A stretch of 64,000 nucleotides of DNA from Sisyra terminalis (taxonomy: Eukaryota > Arthropoda > Insecta > Neuroptera > Sisyridae): the NCBI GenBank assembly GCA_958496175.1, contig OY292275.1, forward strand, positions 53,397,701 to 53,461,700. The letters are read 5' to 3'. Below, piece by piece: positions 43,711 to 55,564 of the stretch. The notes below the pieces were generated by a model. That model was given only the letters and a program-made list of their open reading frames with translations, ran no database searches and was not told the origin of the DNA. Positions within the stretch are counted from its first letter, which is position 1, and each line of letters starts with the position of its first letter. Made by a program: the position numbers and the translations under genes.

Positions 43711-46479
43711 TTCCGGTACACTTAATACATGGAAAAATTTAAATCAAAAATTGCAATAATATTATCGTACTTTCTGTTGTATAATACAAAAGTGCAGGAC
43801 CTGAACTAACGTTTTCTACTTTCTACAATGTCGCATAGAAAAATTCATTTGACAAAGATTCCTACTTGAAACATCAAATAGTTCTAATCACTTTCATAAA
43901 TTTTACGATGTTCAAATAATAAATATTACATTAGTTAGACAAGACTATTGCAAAAGAAAAGTTTCTCCTATTCGACAATTATTTTTTTTTATTCTGAAAT
44001 CTATAAAATATTCATAATGCGGGTTAAAAATAATGAGAAAAATTATTATAAATCAATTATATTTAATTCATCCATACTCAAATAGAATCCCCCGTATGAA
44101 TGTGTTTGTTGAGAAGTCAAAGAGTAGGGAAAGTAGTAGTAGTCCTGTCTATTTTACTTGTGTATGGTATATATGTATATTTACTTGCATTCACAGAAGA
44201 TTATAATATAATATCAGATAATAAGGGTAGAGATATTAGTAGTTCTGTCTCTTTTACTTGCATATGATATATGTGTCTATTCACTTGCACTTACAGAAAA
44301 GTTTGCAATCTACGATCGTATTTTTGTTTTGGTATTTGTTATAGAAAACTATTGTTAAAGTCACAATTTTATAACGTAAAACTCAAATATAAATAGGAAA
44401 TTTTAAGTAAAATATTGTAAAGAATAAGATAAAGACAGTCTGGTCCTTGATTACGGTGTTCCTATGGTAATTTTTATTTTTGTTCTGTGTATCTTGTAAA
44501 AGACGAGAGTGTCGATAAAACCTTAAATTTATTGAAAATGATATTTTCTCCTTTTCTTTTCCACTTTACCAAGTAATTCGCCGGAAAAAGGATTGGAAAT
44601 TCTCCCCACTGCAGCCTAAGGCTTATTAAACTAAAATCTTAATTTTTGTAACCGAAATAGCCATAAAAATATTTAAGCCCGTCCCGATTTATTATATTTT
44701 TAATAATTTTAATTTCCATCCCTTTAGAATGAAAAGAAATATTTTCCAAACTCTCTCTCTCTCTTACTAATTCGTAACTATCGACAATTTTATTTTGCCA
44801 ATTGTCAAACTAGCTATATGGTTTTCTGACGTCAAATTTATGCTTGGTATTCCAATAATTAATAGTGCTTTAACATGTAAAAGAAAATGCATAGTAATTT
44901 TTGTATATTACATAATACGATTAACGATTGATTTTGTGTTTTATAATGAAAACGTAGAGAATGTCATTGCCGAGGAGCAAAATTTGCAAGAGAGAATGAA
45001 TAATTTATTTCGATTTTATCGATTTGTTTTCATTCACTTCTTTTTTATTTTCCCATCTGTTTGTTCACGAAGACAATTCAAGGAGCATAAGATTAATTGA
45101 ACTTGTAATTTTTAATTTATTTCCCGGCAATCGATTTTTTGTGTTGCGACAGAATGAATTAGGTGGAGTAATTTATCTAATTTATAAGCTCTACTGTAAG
45201 TTTTGTACACTGAAAAATTTATTTTATTACACAATGCTTCGTTATATAACGCTTTCTATGCCCACCAAACGTTAATTAGTAGCATAATTTACAATTGAAA
45301 GTTTCAAATTTCAATATCTTAAGATTTTCTTGTTCATTTTCTCAAATCTATCGTAAAATAGCTACAAGGCTATGGAAAAATATCAAATAGAAAGTACCGG
45401 AGACTGTATTATGGATTTAAGTATTCGAAATTTTTAATAAAGTTAGTGAATTTGTTCGAAATTCCATCTGAAATTTAGTGTTGTTTATGAAGATTGATTG
45501 AATATTGCGGAAGGAAGACAATGATTAATAATTCCATAGCAAAACTTATGTAATACAGCCATTGCTTATTGAAAATAAAGTTACCAACAAACCTTAAGGG
45601 GTACAATATTTTGTTCTAATAAAAATAAAACAAATACCACATACTTACAGCCAAAGGAAAAGAGCGATCAATAATTCGAAAGAAAAATTATAGAAAAGTA
45701 CATTGGAGTTTATTTTTAAAAAGCTTTGCATTTATTATGCATGAAAAATAGAAATAAATTCAATTTCTTTACAAGAATCGTGCACATATACCTATATAAG
45801 AATAAAGATCAATCATAATCTCGTGGGTGTTAAATCAAGAGTTGTCGAAGAAAACGTGTTTTAAAAGTTACTCTAAAAATTTTAAATGCTTTCTATCTTT
45901 TAGAGAAAGTAAGAAAGTACATACGATAGATAACATTTCTCGTTGAGCTCCGGGCGATTATACTTACATAAATATTATTCTATAAGCTTACTGCTTCGAA
46001 TTACCTTCAATTAAATCTCTTTTATTAACTAGCAATTTCAATAAAAATTATCCTACTTTATTATCTGATATGCCAGAGAATTGTATCATAATTTATTTAC
46101 CAAGAGCTCCTTGAAAAATTAAATGTTTTGATATAAATGAGGAAGGTAGAAGAAATTTTCATTCCTTGCTTCCCACTACACTATGATGTAAATGTTTAAA
46201 GTAGTAATAGTCCGAATTATCGAATTCTATCGAGGTCCTTTTAAATTGATTGACTATAATTAAAAGTGCTGAATATGAAGTTTATGAATATAATAATGAA
46301 AAAAGGTCTGAATATACTAAATCATGGTTAATTAGCCCCGTAAAGAAATTTTAATAAGACTTTAAATGTAAGGTATTAATAAATGCTACGTGTAGGTAAG
46401 TGTAGGTATAATTGTACTTAGTGTAATGTATATTGCACTAATACGATTCTGGAATTTCGGATTTCTATCTCAAGTTTTT
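43711..46479. other. AT-rich sequence with small simple repeats
   Basis: No gene is recognised. A ~95-bp unit (GTAGAGATAKTAGTAGTYCTGTCTMTTTTACTTG...) is duplicated at about 44125-44205 and 44222-44305. A (CT)7 run lies at about 44752-44764. The overlapping frames at 44795-45100 and 45024-45275 have chance-like composition. Confidence 0.4.
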
Positions 46480-47186
46480 TTTTAGAATTTACTTAATCGA
46501 TTGATCTATTTGAATATCATTTAAGGGATGGTAATAGCTGTTATACAAATAAAATGTTTAATAGTTGGCCCATTAATTTACTATGCTGGGAACATATTTT
46601 TTTCACATAAATCTCAATTGACAATTGCATTGAAACCACCACTGTTGGCATTGAGATCTATGATTTTCAAAATTTAATAACATTGCACTTACTTGAATAA
46701 AAGAATTGTTGTCTTGATTAATTGAGCACTATTTAAATTTTCACTTAAATTACTTTTCGGCTTTTAATCAATTGAAATTATTTAATTAAGAACACATAAA
46801 GCGTCACTAAGCCAAGCTATGCACTAATATCAAATGGCAGCACACACGCTTCAATGGAAGACGCTATTAGCCAATGGGATTGCGGTATTTAAGGATGTTC
46901 ATTTGTTTTGATTATTGAAATTTTAAAAATTTGACAAAACGCCGCCAAGCTCAATGCCATCTACAACGTATATATTCAAGTTACTCATAAGCAATTACAT
47001 TAAGCATGGAAGTGGTTTTTATTTTATTTATTTTTTACTATGTAGAAATCTTTCAAAAAATCTGCAAAAATTCAGGCATTATATAGAATGTATATACAAC
47101 TATAAAAAAATAATTTTAATAACAGTATCTATATTTTTTCTTGGTTAAAAAAATATAATTTTTTATAGACTTTATAAAGCTAAATC
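46480..47186 (+). repeat. Third, partial copy of the 2.9-5.3 kb repeat
   Basis: The segment begins in register with about 3412 of the first copy (TTACTTAATCGATTGATCTATTTGAATAT) and runs to the same end (TTTATAAAGCTAAAT). It contains TTGGCCCATTAATTTACTATG, CTTCAATGGAAGACGCTATTAGCCAATGGGATTGCG and CGCCGCCAAGCTCAATGCCATCTACAA. The first ~480 bases of the unit are missing. Confidence 0.9.
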
Positions 47187-48096
47187 CGGGGTGGGCAAAC
47201 TTAATACTGGTATGATCGACAATAATTTTTCTTATTTATACGCGATCGACTTCGGAAAATGGGTTAAATTAAAAACAAATACACATTTAAGGAGAGAATA
47301 AGTAGCATAAGTATCCGTGGTAAAATAAATGCGTGTTTAATTTAAAATTAAAGTTTCATTGTTTGCTAAACTTTTAGTAAAATTGTAGGATCTTCCAGGA
47401 TCTTTTATTAGTGTTTTATTAGTACGGTGTATTTACATTCTTACAAAGTATTATTAACAAATCTTTTCGAGGCCAATTCATGGTTCTTTATGTTTTACGA
47501 ATTAATTTTTATTTCAAATCAATAACTTCTTAATTTTATTATCTGGAGTTTAAACAATGTTAAATTACTTAAGTTTCATATTACAAATATTTTAAATGAT
47601 ATACCGTAAACTTATTGCATTTATGAAAATTTAAGAACTTCACTTAATTAACATCAATCATCTTAATTGCAAATTTGATCAAGATTAAGCTTCATATTAC
47701 CAAAATGAAATTAGGAATTTGAGCTTTATTTTCTTTATTTTATGGAAATATTTTTTTAGCACTAGTCACCATATTGTACTCCCAATAGAAAAAGGTATTT
47801 AAAAAAGGAAAGAGTCGATATTTGCTTGTGGTATTGTTAACCGAAGCAATTATTTGCACATATGATATACCACATTAGTTGATATTGGTGGTTAATTAAT
47901 AGAATATAATTAATGTTCAATAAATGAAAGAAGTATATTATTTCATAAATTGCTTGACTTTTCAGATCAAATTCCCTGTTTTCCTGACTTTATTTGAAAA
48001 AAACTTTTCGACTAAAGATTTTGATGAATTATGTTTTAAAAGTTTGTGAAATTAAACTAAAGTTATGATTTTTTATGTTTTCTTTTTAATTTATAA
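47187..48096. other. AT-rich spacer with a possible hAT end
   Basis: CCGGGGTGGGCAAACTTAATAC at 47186 followed by GCGATCGACTTCGG resembles the GGGTGGGCAAACTT...GATCGACT ends of some hAT elements. No matching right end was found. Confidence 0.35.
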
Positions 48097-48554
48097 TTCA
48101 AACTTAGTTGTTTTTTGTAAAGTTTCTTCATTTCTTTGAATTTTCCCCTGACCCAATAAAATTATTGGACATTCCTTAACCGATGAACGCCTTGCCTTTC
48201 TTTCTAAATATATGTTCTAAAAATTAATTGTTTTTTAATTTTAAAAATGCATTTAAGAATCAATAATTAAAACCTTGTATGATTTAGCTGCAAGACTATG
48301 AATTCTGGATTTAAATATTTACCAGTTTCAAACTTAGTTGGTTTTTGTAAAGTTTTCTCGTTTCTTTGAATTTTCCTCTGACCCAATACAATTCTTGGAC
48401 ATTACCTAACTGGTGAACGCCTTGCTCCTCTTTCTAAATATATATTCTAAAAATTAATTGTTTTTTATCAATAAAATTGCATTTAAGAATCAATAACTAA
48501 AACATTGTATGATTTAGTTGCAAAACTATGAATTCGCGATTTAAATATTTACCA
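48097..48554 (+). repeat. Two-copy tandem duplication, ~230-bp unit
   Basis: The copies start TTCAAACTTAGTTG at 48097 and 48327. Both contain TTTCTTTGAATTTTCC, CTGACCCAATAMAATTMTTGGACATT, GATTTAGYTGCAARACTATGAATTC and end TTTAAATATTTACCA. They are about 90% identical by eye and non-coding. Confidence 0.9.
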
Positions 48555-48989
48555 ATACATAACACTGATCAAAAAAATGACTTCCTGATACTGCAAAATT
48601 GTGTTGTAAGAACTTTTGTTGACAAGAGTTGCCACTTAGTAACCTTCTTATTAGTGTCTTGGGAATATCTTAGCGACCAACTAATGAAGATTGAACATTG
48701 TTCAGTTGACAACAATAAAATTTCATGAAGTTCAATAAAGATAATTTGTAAAAACCAAACTATACAAAATACACTTTGACGCGAATTTCCTCAACTTCTT
48801 ATTTTCAAAAATGTTATCTTTCTAATTGTTAGTCTTGCTGTTGAATAACTTTATATATTAGGGCAATTGATATAAAGTTCGCTTTAGTTGTTAATTTATT
48901 TTCATGTAGTGAAAGAATGATTTTAATAGAAAGCTTCATTAAAAATTAAATTCAATGTCAATGAATTCTTTATGGTTGTGCTCGCGTAA

Positions 48990-49500
48990 TTCAATGAAGA
49001 CGAAGTAAACTAATGAAGAAACGACCTAATGATGAGTAGAAATTTTGCAGTTCTATATTTAGCGGTGAATATTGTGGTGATTTGTGATGTTCTATGAATG
49101 CCCCAAGTCTACCATCATAGTAAAATACGTCTTTAACCGGTGGAAATGAATTGTTTGAATTGTTAAATGTGTTATGGGCTAAGATGGCTTCGAATACGAT
49201 ACTCTCTTCGTAGGTAAGTATGAATAATTGTGAAAGACGTACATATAAAAATGAGATAATACGAGAAGATATACGTGTGGTAAATAGAGGAAATAAAGTA
49301 AGTGTAAGAAGGAGTATTTGAGAAGAGATGGTGCAGCAGAAAGAAACAGCGTGGACGGAATAGCAGAGCGGCCAAACATATATACGTTCAATGTATATGT
49401 ACATTTATTTGTATTATGTATATATACATGGTCGGTCAATGAACTGCTGCTGGCCACCACTTCTGGTCCCTTCCTCTTTCTATCTTTCCACTTGGCATTT
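48990..49500. other. Less AT-rich upstream region of the 50-kb exon
   Basis: Composition becomes more balanced from about 49000. Several overlapping frames on both strands (48991-49404, 49179-49460, 49318-49542) arise from this. They are mutually incompatible and none shows a domain. GGAATAGCAGAGCGGCC near 49358 and ACATATATACGTTC near 49375 are typical promoter-proximal texture. Confidence 0.35.
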
Positions 49501-50343
49501 ACCTGGCAGGAATCACAGCGTGTTGTAGAGAGAATACTTTAGTTCATTACAATAACGTGCCGTTTTGTTACCGTCGTCGGGCCCCGGATTCCTGCCACAT
49601 TATTGTGTAACAACTAAACGATAACACTAAAACCCGAAACGTCAACAACCACCAGAAGTCAGGAAGAAGAGCTTCGCAACGCGATGGAACTAAACCAGCC
49701 GAAGAACTGCATTTGATTCATCCCTTCTGCGGAACTATTTATTCATAGCACCACCATCATCATTACCATTCCATGTGTAGTGAGCTTTTAAGTCTTCGCC
49801 ACGTCCCGAACACGTGGTGTTGTTTTCATAGTTACTGTCACCAAAAATCCTCCGACTTAACTCATCTGTTCATCCAGTTTAACATAGAAATGCAAAAATA
49901 AGCAGTTAATTTGTTGCGTTTATTATGCCGAAGACACCTCGACTTGCATCATTTTCAACACGAACCAATTTACATTGTCAAGATATGAATTTAACGTGAA
50001 ATGCGGAAGAAACGTTACAGTATACGTTAAAACTTAATTTCCACTTGTTACAAGTAGCACCTTTTTGTGAATTTTTATTTTCAACGTTTTTCGTTTTCTT
50101 TGAATGCCATTGACGTTTGTCTATTTGATTTGTGGTTTTGTGTTGGTTGTTTTATTATACCATATTTTTTTTTGGGAGAGAAGTGAAATAAAAACGGACT
50201 TTTTTTTCAAATTAATTAAAATCGTGATCTATTTTTTCCTCTTCTGTAATTGTGTGAGTGTAATTTGATGTGCTGGCCAAGTGGTGATTGTGTCCGTTTA
50301 TTATGGAATAAACAGGAATTAAAATTACTATTTCTGGAACACA
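49500..50343 (+). promoter_or_regulatory. Promoter and 5' untranslated leader of the 50344 exon
   Basis: GC-richer sequence runs from about 49440 to 49880 (CCGTCGTCGGGCCCCGG, GACGTTTCGGG-like complements, CCACCATCATCATTACC). An E-box CACGTG sits at 49811. The last 300 bases before the ATG are AT-rich again. Several short upstream ATGs lie in the leader, which is frequent for regulated insect transcription-factor genes. The transcription start cannot be placed by eye. Confidence 0.5.
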
Positions 50344-50665
50344 ATGGACGTTTTTAAGATTGACCAATCTCTAAGTGGGAATCTTGGTAACGCACCACCA
50401 CCTGATAAAAGTAGTCCAGAAGTATCGTTTGACGCTGGTTCTGAGTTTAATTTGAGCTTTTTTGATCAGCCGACCGAAGACAGTAGTACGCAAGGATTTA
50501 GTGACACCGGATCTGTAGGTTCGGCCGCAGCAAATTCACCACCGCCCCCGCAGCAGCTGCAACATTTGCACCTAGCTACTTCCGGGTCGGTGTGTACCGC
50601 GGGCAATACTTTATTGTTGCAGCCCGGGCCTAGTTCGTCAACCCCGCAATTAGCGATCAAACAAG
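50344..50665 (+). CDS. First coding exon, activation-domain-like N-terminus of a likely transcription factor
   Basis: ATG at 50344, preceded by GGAACACA, opens 107 codons to a donor at 50666 (ACAAG/GTAGGA), ending one base into a codon. The frame also runs on to a stop at 50704-50706 if unspliced, but text after the donor loses the pattern. Residues 27-43 (VSFDAGSEFNLSFFDQP) mix acidic and aromatic residues, as activation segments do. Residues 65-75 are Pro/Gln-rich (SPPPPQQLQHL), and 90-107 are Leu, Pro and Ser-rich (LLLQPGPSSSTPQLAIK). Codons are much GC-richer than the window. No DNA-binding domain is present; it would lie on exons beyond 64000. Nuclear-receptor or other sequence-specific factor genes often start like this, but I cannot name the gene. 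Confidence 0.75.
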
Positions 50666-51590
50666 GTAGGAACCTGCATTACGGGCAATCCTTTCAAATA
50701 GCATGAACTGGTCGAGGGGGATAAGTTTGAGAATGCGAGTTTCGGACATTCCGGAAGTTCAATGATTTCTAAGGGTATATTAACAAAAGATATTATAAAA
50801 CGTGTTTCAGACACGAGTCATTTGTATAAACCATTTACGATGAAGCCAATTTTTAAGATGGATTTTTATTTTATTTTTTTGTTAATTTGTTACGAAGAAA
50901 TATTATTTTTCCCAAGTGTTTCCGAGCATTGGATACAATTACACCTGAGGTTTATTACATGTTTCACTTGTACATTAATTAACTATGAATGTGACGACAG
51001 TTGGGTAATAATTTATGCATTTTGTGGCTATATAGTCTTTCTTTTCCACTGGACAATGAAAGAAGATTAAAAATTTTCTCTTTGTTACGTTTAAAGAAAA
51101 TGAATGTCTGAAATTTTTATGGGCTCTTTTCAAAGGTTTTTTACATATATAATTTATTTTATTTTTTTTTAATTTAAATCCAATGAATTAAATATATATA
51201 CTTTTTTAATATACATATTAAGAAAATTAAAATTCGTTCTTCTAAATTGGATTTACTTATGGGGACATCAAAAGATATTTTAATACAAAAAAGAAATGTG
51301 TAACATAATAAAAAAACATTTCAATTATTTTAATGCAATTTTTTTGATTTTCAAAAATATTTTTTCATCAAATGAAAACAAAAGTAACAATTTATTTAGT
51401 TAATGAAATATTTAAATTTTGTTGGTAGTTATTACTTATTACTTTCCATATGTCACCATCAATCTATGTAGGTATACCTTATAGAGAACACATAGTAGAT
51501 CAAAAAAGGTTTTCAAAACTGTGATAAAAATTAACATTTCTGGTATTCTTATCCATAGTTATTATATATTAATGATTCTCATTTTCTGGA
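50666..51590 (+). other. Start of the intron after the 50344 exon
   Basis: After the donor the sequence becomes AT-rich within about 120 bases. The 102-codon frame at 50762-51070 is rich in Phe, Ile and Tyr as in chance frames here and is not called. No downstream exon was recognised up to the window edge. Confidence 0.5.
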
Positions 51591-51616
51591 TACTTAATAT
51601 TCGATGTTTTTATTAA

Positions 51617-51668
51617 ATTTTTCGCACAACGTTTCGCCACTTTCACAGCTTCCTCAGGTACTCAATTA
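51617..51668 (-). ncRNA. Type I hammerhead ribozyme-like motif (minus arm)
   Basis: On the minus strand: CTGAGGA (51657-51651), stem II as in the plus arm, GAA, ACGT (51632-51629), T as cleavage nucleotide (51628) and stem I GTAC (51661-51658) with GTGC (51627-51624), one wobble pair. The single difference from the plus arm in stem I keeps pairing. Confidence 0.65.
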
Positions 51669-51671
51669 CAA

Positions 51672-51722
51672 ACTTGAGTACCTGAGGAAGCTGTGAAAGT
51701 GGCGAAACGTTGTACGAAAAAT
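51672..51722 (+). ncRNA. Type I hammerhead ribozyme-like motif (plus arm)
   Basis: The core CTGAGGA (51682-51688; N7 is G) is followed by stem II GCTGT-GAAA-GTGGC with wobble pairs, then GAA, palindromic stem III ACGT (51707-51710) and T (51711) as cleavage nucleotide. Stem I is GTAC (51678-51681) pairing with GTAC (51712-51715). Core consensus is met. Stem II relies on G-U pairs and would be weaker than in the other loci. Confidence 0.65.
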
Positions 51723-51770
51723 TTAATAAAAACATCGAATATTAAGTATCCAGAAAATGAGAATCATTAA

Positions 51771-52085
51771 TGTATGATAAAAATATTGAGGTTTTCTTAG
51801 CTTTAACTATTGATCATATGTTGTCAATTCCCGCTAAGAAATTAATCATGAAAAATACATATTTTCTGCCCTCGACTAATATCCTAGAATGTGTTATTAG
51901 AACCCAAAAAAAAACGATGATTGTACTTATGTACGCGCATGAAAAGTTGCATTTCTTAGGTATAATTGAAAAGATATTTTCAATCCACTTCCGTAGCCTA
52001 TTCCGGTGATTTGTGATAACTAAAATATGATAAAATTACAAAAAAAAATTGCTTTTAATATAAAAATATATAATAAACAAACGTA
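51771..52085. other. AT-rich spacer, no gene
   Basis: The 79-codon frame at 51770-52009 begins at the palindrome edge and has no recognised domain. Confidence 0.4.
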
Positions 52086-52089
52086 TGTG

Positions 52090-52375
52090 TTGCGGCAAAA
52101 ATAAGGACAAAAAATATGAAGTTGTAAACCCATTTATGTGAGTGGAATACAATTATAATAATTATTGTCTCAGGTCTAAACCATAATGTTATTAGTTTCA
52201 ATTGTCATTTCGATTTCATTCAATTGCTAATTTTAGCCTTTTATCAGTTGGATCAGTGTTGGACTGTGAATATTTCACGGAGAGCTACTGGTTTTCAAAA
52301 AAAAAAATTAAATTTGCTATTTGTACATAGATACTGTATGTGTATACAATTGGCTGTTTGTACATTCTGTATAAT
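52090..52375 (+). repeat. Diverged copy of dispersed family X
   Basis: The order TTGCGGCAAAAATAAGGACAA...GTGAGTGGAATACAATTATAATAATTATTG...TTTCGATTTCATTCAATTGC...GTGAATATTTCACGGAGAGCTACTGG parallels 53030-53235 and 62785-62960. It is interrupted downstream by the hAT MITE at 52383. Confidence 0.7.
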
Positions 52376-52630
52376 ATGTAAACAAGGGTGGATTTAAGGG
52401 GGGCACGTGCCCCCCCACAGTATTTTTGTGTACTGTGAAGATTCCATAACAGTACATACTTAGAAGCAAATCAAATTATTAAAGTTGTGAAAATATACGA
52501 ATAAAATAACAGAAAGAAGATTAGTGAAACTTTAGGCTATTTCTGGCTGGAATTGCGAATTTGTTTCGTGATCCCTTTCACCAGTGCCCCCCTTCAGAAA
52601 AAAAATCCTGGATCCACCCTTGTATGTAAA
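52375..52630. mobile_element. 240-bp hAT MITE with 8-bp target duplication
   Basis: TATGTAAA at 52375-52382 and 52623-52630 flanks an element starting CAAGGGTGGATTTAAGG (52383) and ending GGATCCACCCTTG (52622). Sub-terminal arms have GGGGGGCACGTGCCCCCCC and GTGCCCCCCTTC. The 8-bp duplication and CARGGGTGGA ends place it in the hAT superfamily. Long frames on the minus strand and at 52553-52789 merely cross it. Confidence 0.9.
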
Positions 52631-52639
52631 CATATTTGG

Positions 52640-53275
52640 GTACTTATAAAAAAGGTATATTACATATTTTATAAGTTTATCAATACGCATAGGCCACATC
52701 TTCGAAAAATACTTATCAAAAATATTTACCATATAGAAGTAGATTGTTGCCATGAAATATCATGCATAGATATGTATAAACAATCGTAAATAGAAAACAT
52801 CCTAAAAATTATATCATTACAATAGTAATGGTATATTTTATTTGCCCATCTATAAATATGGTTTTTAATTCAAATATAGAATAATACAATGAAATATAAT
52901 ATATAAATAGACTTTCTTTACATTATTTTAAATATTGCATTGAATAATTTCAAAAAAATATCTTTCATTTAAATGCATTTGAATTCCCATATTGATAATA
53001 GGCGAACGTATGTAATATGTATGCATAAATGTTGGCAAAGACAAAGAACAAATATTGTAAACGTATACGTGGGAGTGAAACACAATCATAGTCTTAAATT
53101 TAAACTGAATAATTGTTGCTTTGGTTTTAACAGTAATTTTGATTTCATTCAATCAATTGCCAATTGTTACCATTTGTCAGTTGTGGCAGTATTGGGTGGT
53201 GAATATTTCACTGGAAATTACCAGTTGTGTATTGTTTTGTTTATTGATATTGTTTAGAGTGTAAAATTTGAAAAT
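52640..53275 (+). repeat. Long copy of dispersed family X
   Basis: This copy is collinear with 62475-63020. Shared blocks are ACCATATAGAAGTAGATTGTTGCC, TAAACAATCSTAAATAG, TTTTTAATTCAAATATAGAA, TTAAATATTGCATYGRATAATTTC, GGCAAACGTATGTAATATG-like sequence and GTGGCAGTATTGGGTGGTGAATATTTCAC. The overlapping frames at 52928-53152 and 52973-53257 are by-products. Confidence 0.85.
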
Positions 53276-55560
53276 ATTTAATTTGACAATGTCTAAAAAT
53301 TCAGTCTGATTATTTTTTCTTAACGCTACTAAAGTATAGGTTTAAAAGTTTAGAACTGCCATATATTATGAAAAAGAAGAGTGTTACAAAATACATCTTT
53401 ATATTCTATTCTGGTTTAGGTGAAATTCCAGATGAAATTTCAATTGGTTATGACATTTCAACAAGTTTATTAAAATTTATTATTTAACATATAAGTACCT
53501 TTGGGAGCGTTCGACCATGAAAGTGTACACATTGCCTGACCTATTTGCCGATTTTAAGCCGTTTTAATTCACAATTGAATCTTCAAATACATATTGAATT
53601 TAACTCCCAAATTAAAATTAATTTTCAACTATATTGTCCCCATTTTTTGGAATGGTGGTTAAAGTATTACATTATCTATATGTTTCATAAATAAAATTAA
53701 ATTTAGTATACAATCAAATTGAGGAAAACCTTTAAAATTACTTCCTGTAAACTTCTGTTACAATTTTCAAATCATTAGCGTTACACCTACCTGTTGAATT
53801 ATGAAATTTCTGTAATATCTCTTAAAATAATTTAGAGTAATTTGCCAGTGCAAATCGAAAAAAAATATGCAAAAATTTTCTATTTTTGGATATTTAGTTT
53901 TGTGAATATAAAATGTTATTTATTGGCATGTGACGTAAATCAGTGTTGATGTAAAAATGTTTTTTTTCGAATAAAAAAAAAGAGTAAATGAATTTTAACA
54001 GGTGAGATTTTAGCATAATTTTTCCTCTTTCAAATCAGTTTGTTTACAAGTAGGAAAGTTCAATGTCTTCGATTGCAAATCACTGAAAGATAGAAACCAA
54101 AGACAACTTAAAAAACTTTGCATTTGGAATTTAAGTTTATAATTTGAAACCTTAAACTTGTACCCAGGGATATTTGAGTATATTTCGTTAAAAATAGAAA
54201 ATGGTCTAAGTTAGTGGCTTGGTGAAAAAAGGAAGAAAAAAATGGTAAATGTCGTACCATTATCGAATGCCGTAGTTTGAATCATTTGTATGCATGCCAA
54301 ATATTAATGAATTCAATTTTAGAAGGTGTAAAATAAATTAAGACGATTCCATTTCCTGATAACTTCATTAGCATCTATCGACTTTTGTATGTAAGTGCAT
54401 ACAAAATGAAAAAAAAAAATGTCGCGGAAAATTTATTTTAAGACCAATTTGACACACTTACGTATACGAGAAGGGAACAGAACATTTGCAATGTGAGATA
54501 ATTATAGTCTACAACTTAAACACATATGTGATTATTTCCATTAAACTTTCATAAAAGGGTGCAAAAATGTGTCGGAAATATCCGCGCTTTTGACGTGCGA
54601 TTAAATTATCCGAAGTAGGTTTTTGTAGTATGCTAGAAAGGGAAAATGAAGAGAAAAAAAAACGATTCAGTAGAAGTAATACAATTAAAATTCATTTTTA
54701 ATTACATTAATCTTGAATAACCTTGTTTCATTCAAAGAAATTTTTAAATTACGGAAATCGTGATTACTTGATGTCTTTCTTAAAGACTCCTGCGTTCACA
54801 TCCTGTCTGAAGAGTTAATCAAGTTCGTTACAATACCAAACAAGTAGTTGATCAAGTTTTAAAGTTTTCACTGTTAAAAAAATAACAAATTGGTAGATAA
54901 CAATTTATTTTAATTTTATTTTTTTCATTTACTTTCTTCAGTTCAGAAGTGATATTTCAAGTCTTGAATTGTCTCATCTCCAAATTGTCTAGCGTTCATG
55001 TATAATTTAATTGAGAAAAGAATAAAAAATACAAATTAAAGTAATTAATTTTGAGTGACGTGTTCGAATTAGATTTTTAAGCAAACTTTTAATTATTACT
55101 GTCTAATGTCAGTTAACGTTGTAATTTACAGTTTTTTAATGCTACATGTAGTTCTTTGTGATCAATTAGGAGCTTTGAAGACAAATCAAGAAAATGTCTC
55201 AAGTCGAAATTGAATGAAAATGATTAAATTTGAATGAATTTTTAAATGAATTACTTGGTTTTAAGACATATTAATGACATAAAAATAATATATATAAAAG
55301 CTTTAATGAAGCTTATTTAATGTTTAAAATTTTTATTTGGTAAAATGTAATATTATTGGCGTCATATATAAATGTTAATACCAAAAAATTCGTCTAGGTA
55401 GCATAAAAATATATCTATGATATTTAGAAAGAATTGGTATTATATAATTGGTATCATATTGGTATTATTCCATTTGTGATAGATAATATATAATATTTAG
55501 AGGAACAACGGCGTCTCATCTTTATGTCAAACACCATTAAAGATTAAATGAGTTGGAACT
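53276..55560. other. AT-rich sequence, no gene recognised
   Basis: No exon, repeat terminus or RNA was recognised. A-runs lie near 53970 and 54408. Confidence 0.4.
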
Positions 55561-55564
55561 CTTT

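Larger units (their letters stand above)
51588..51770. mobile_element. Near-perfect palindrome with hammerhead-like ribozymes
   Basis: The left arm (CTGGATACTTAATATTCGATG...CCTCAGGTACTCAA) and right arm (TTGAGTACCTGAGG...CATCGAATATTAAGTATCCAG) are almost exact inverted copies of about 85 bases around TTACAAAC. The outermost ATTAATGATTCTCATTTT/AAAATGAGAATCATTAAT extends the symmetry, giving about 100 bases per arm. Each arm contains a hammerhead core. The near-identity of the arms suggests a recent insertion or a gene-conversion-maintained pair. It lies about 1 kb inside the intron of the 50344 exon. Confidence 0.85.

Noticed and set aside
48991..49404. 137-codon minus-strand frame upstream of the 50344 exon
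   Set aside because: It overlaps several other frames in the same less AT-rich region, is rich in Ser, Tyr and Phe, and has no domain. It is better explained as promoter-region composition.
50762..51070. 102-codon frame just downstream of the 50344 exon
   Set aside because: It starts in the intron, is rich in Phe, Ile and Tyr as in chance frames here, and has no acceptor in the phase left by the exon.
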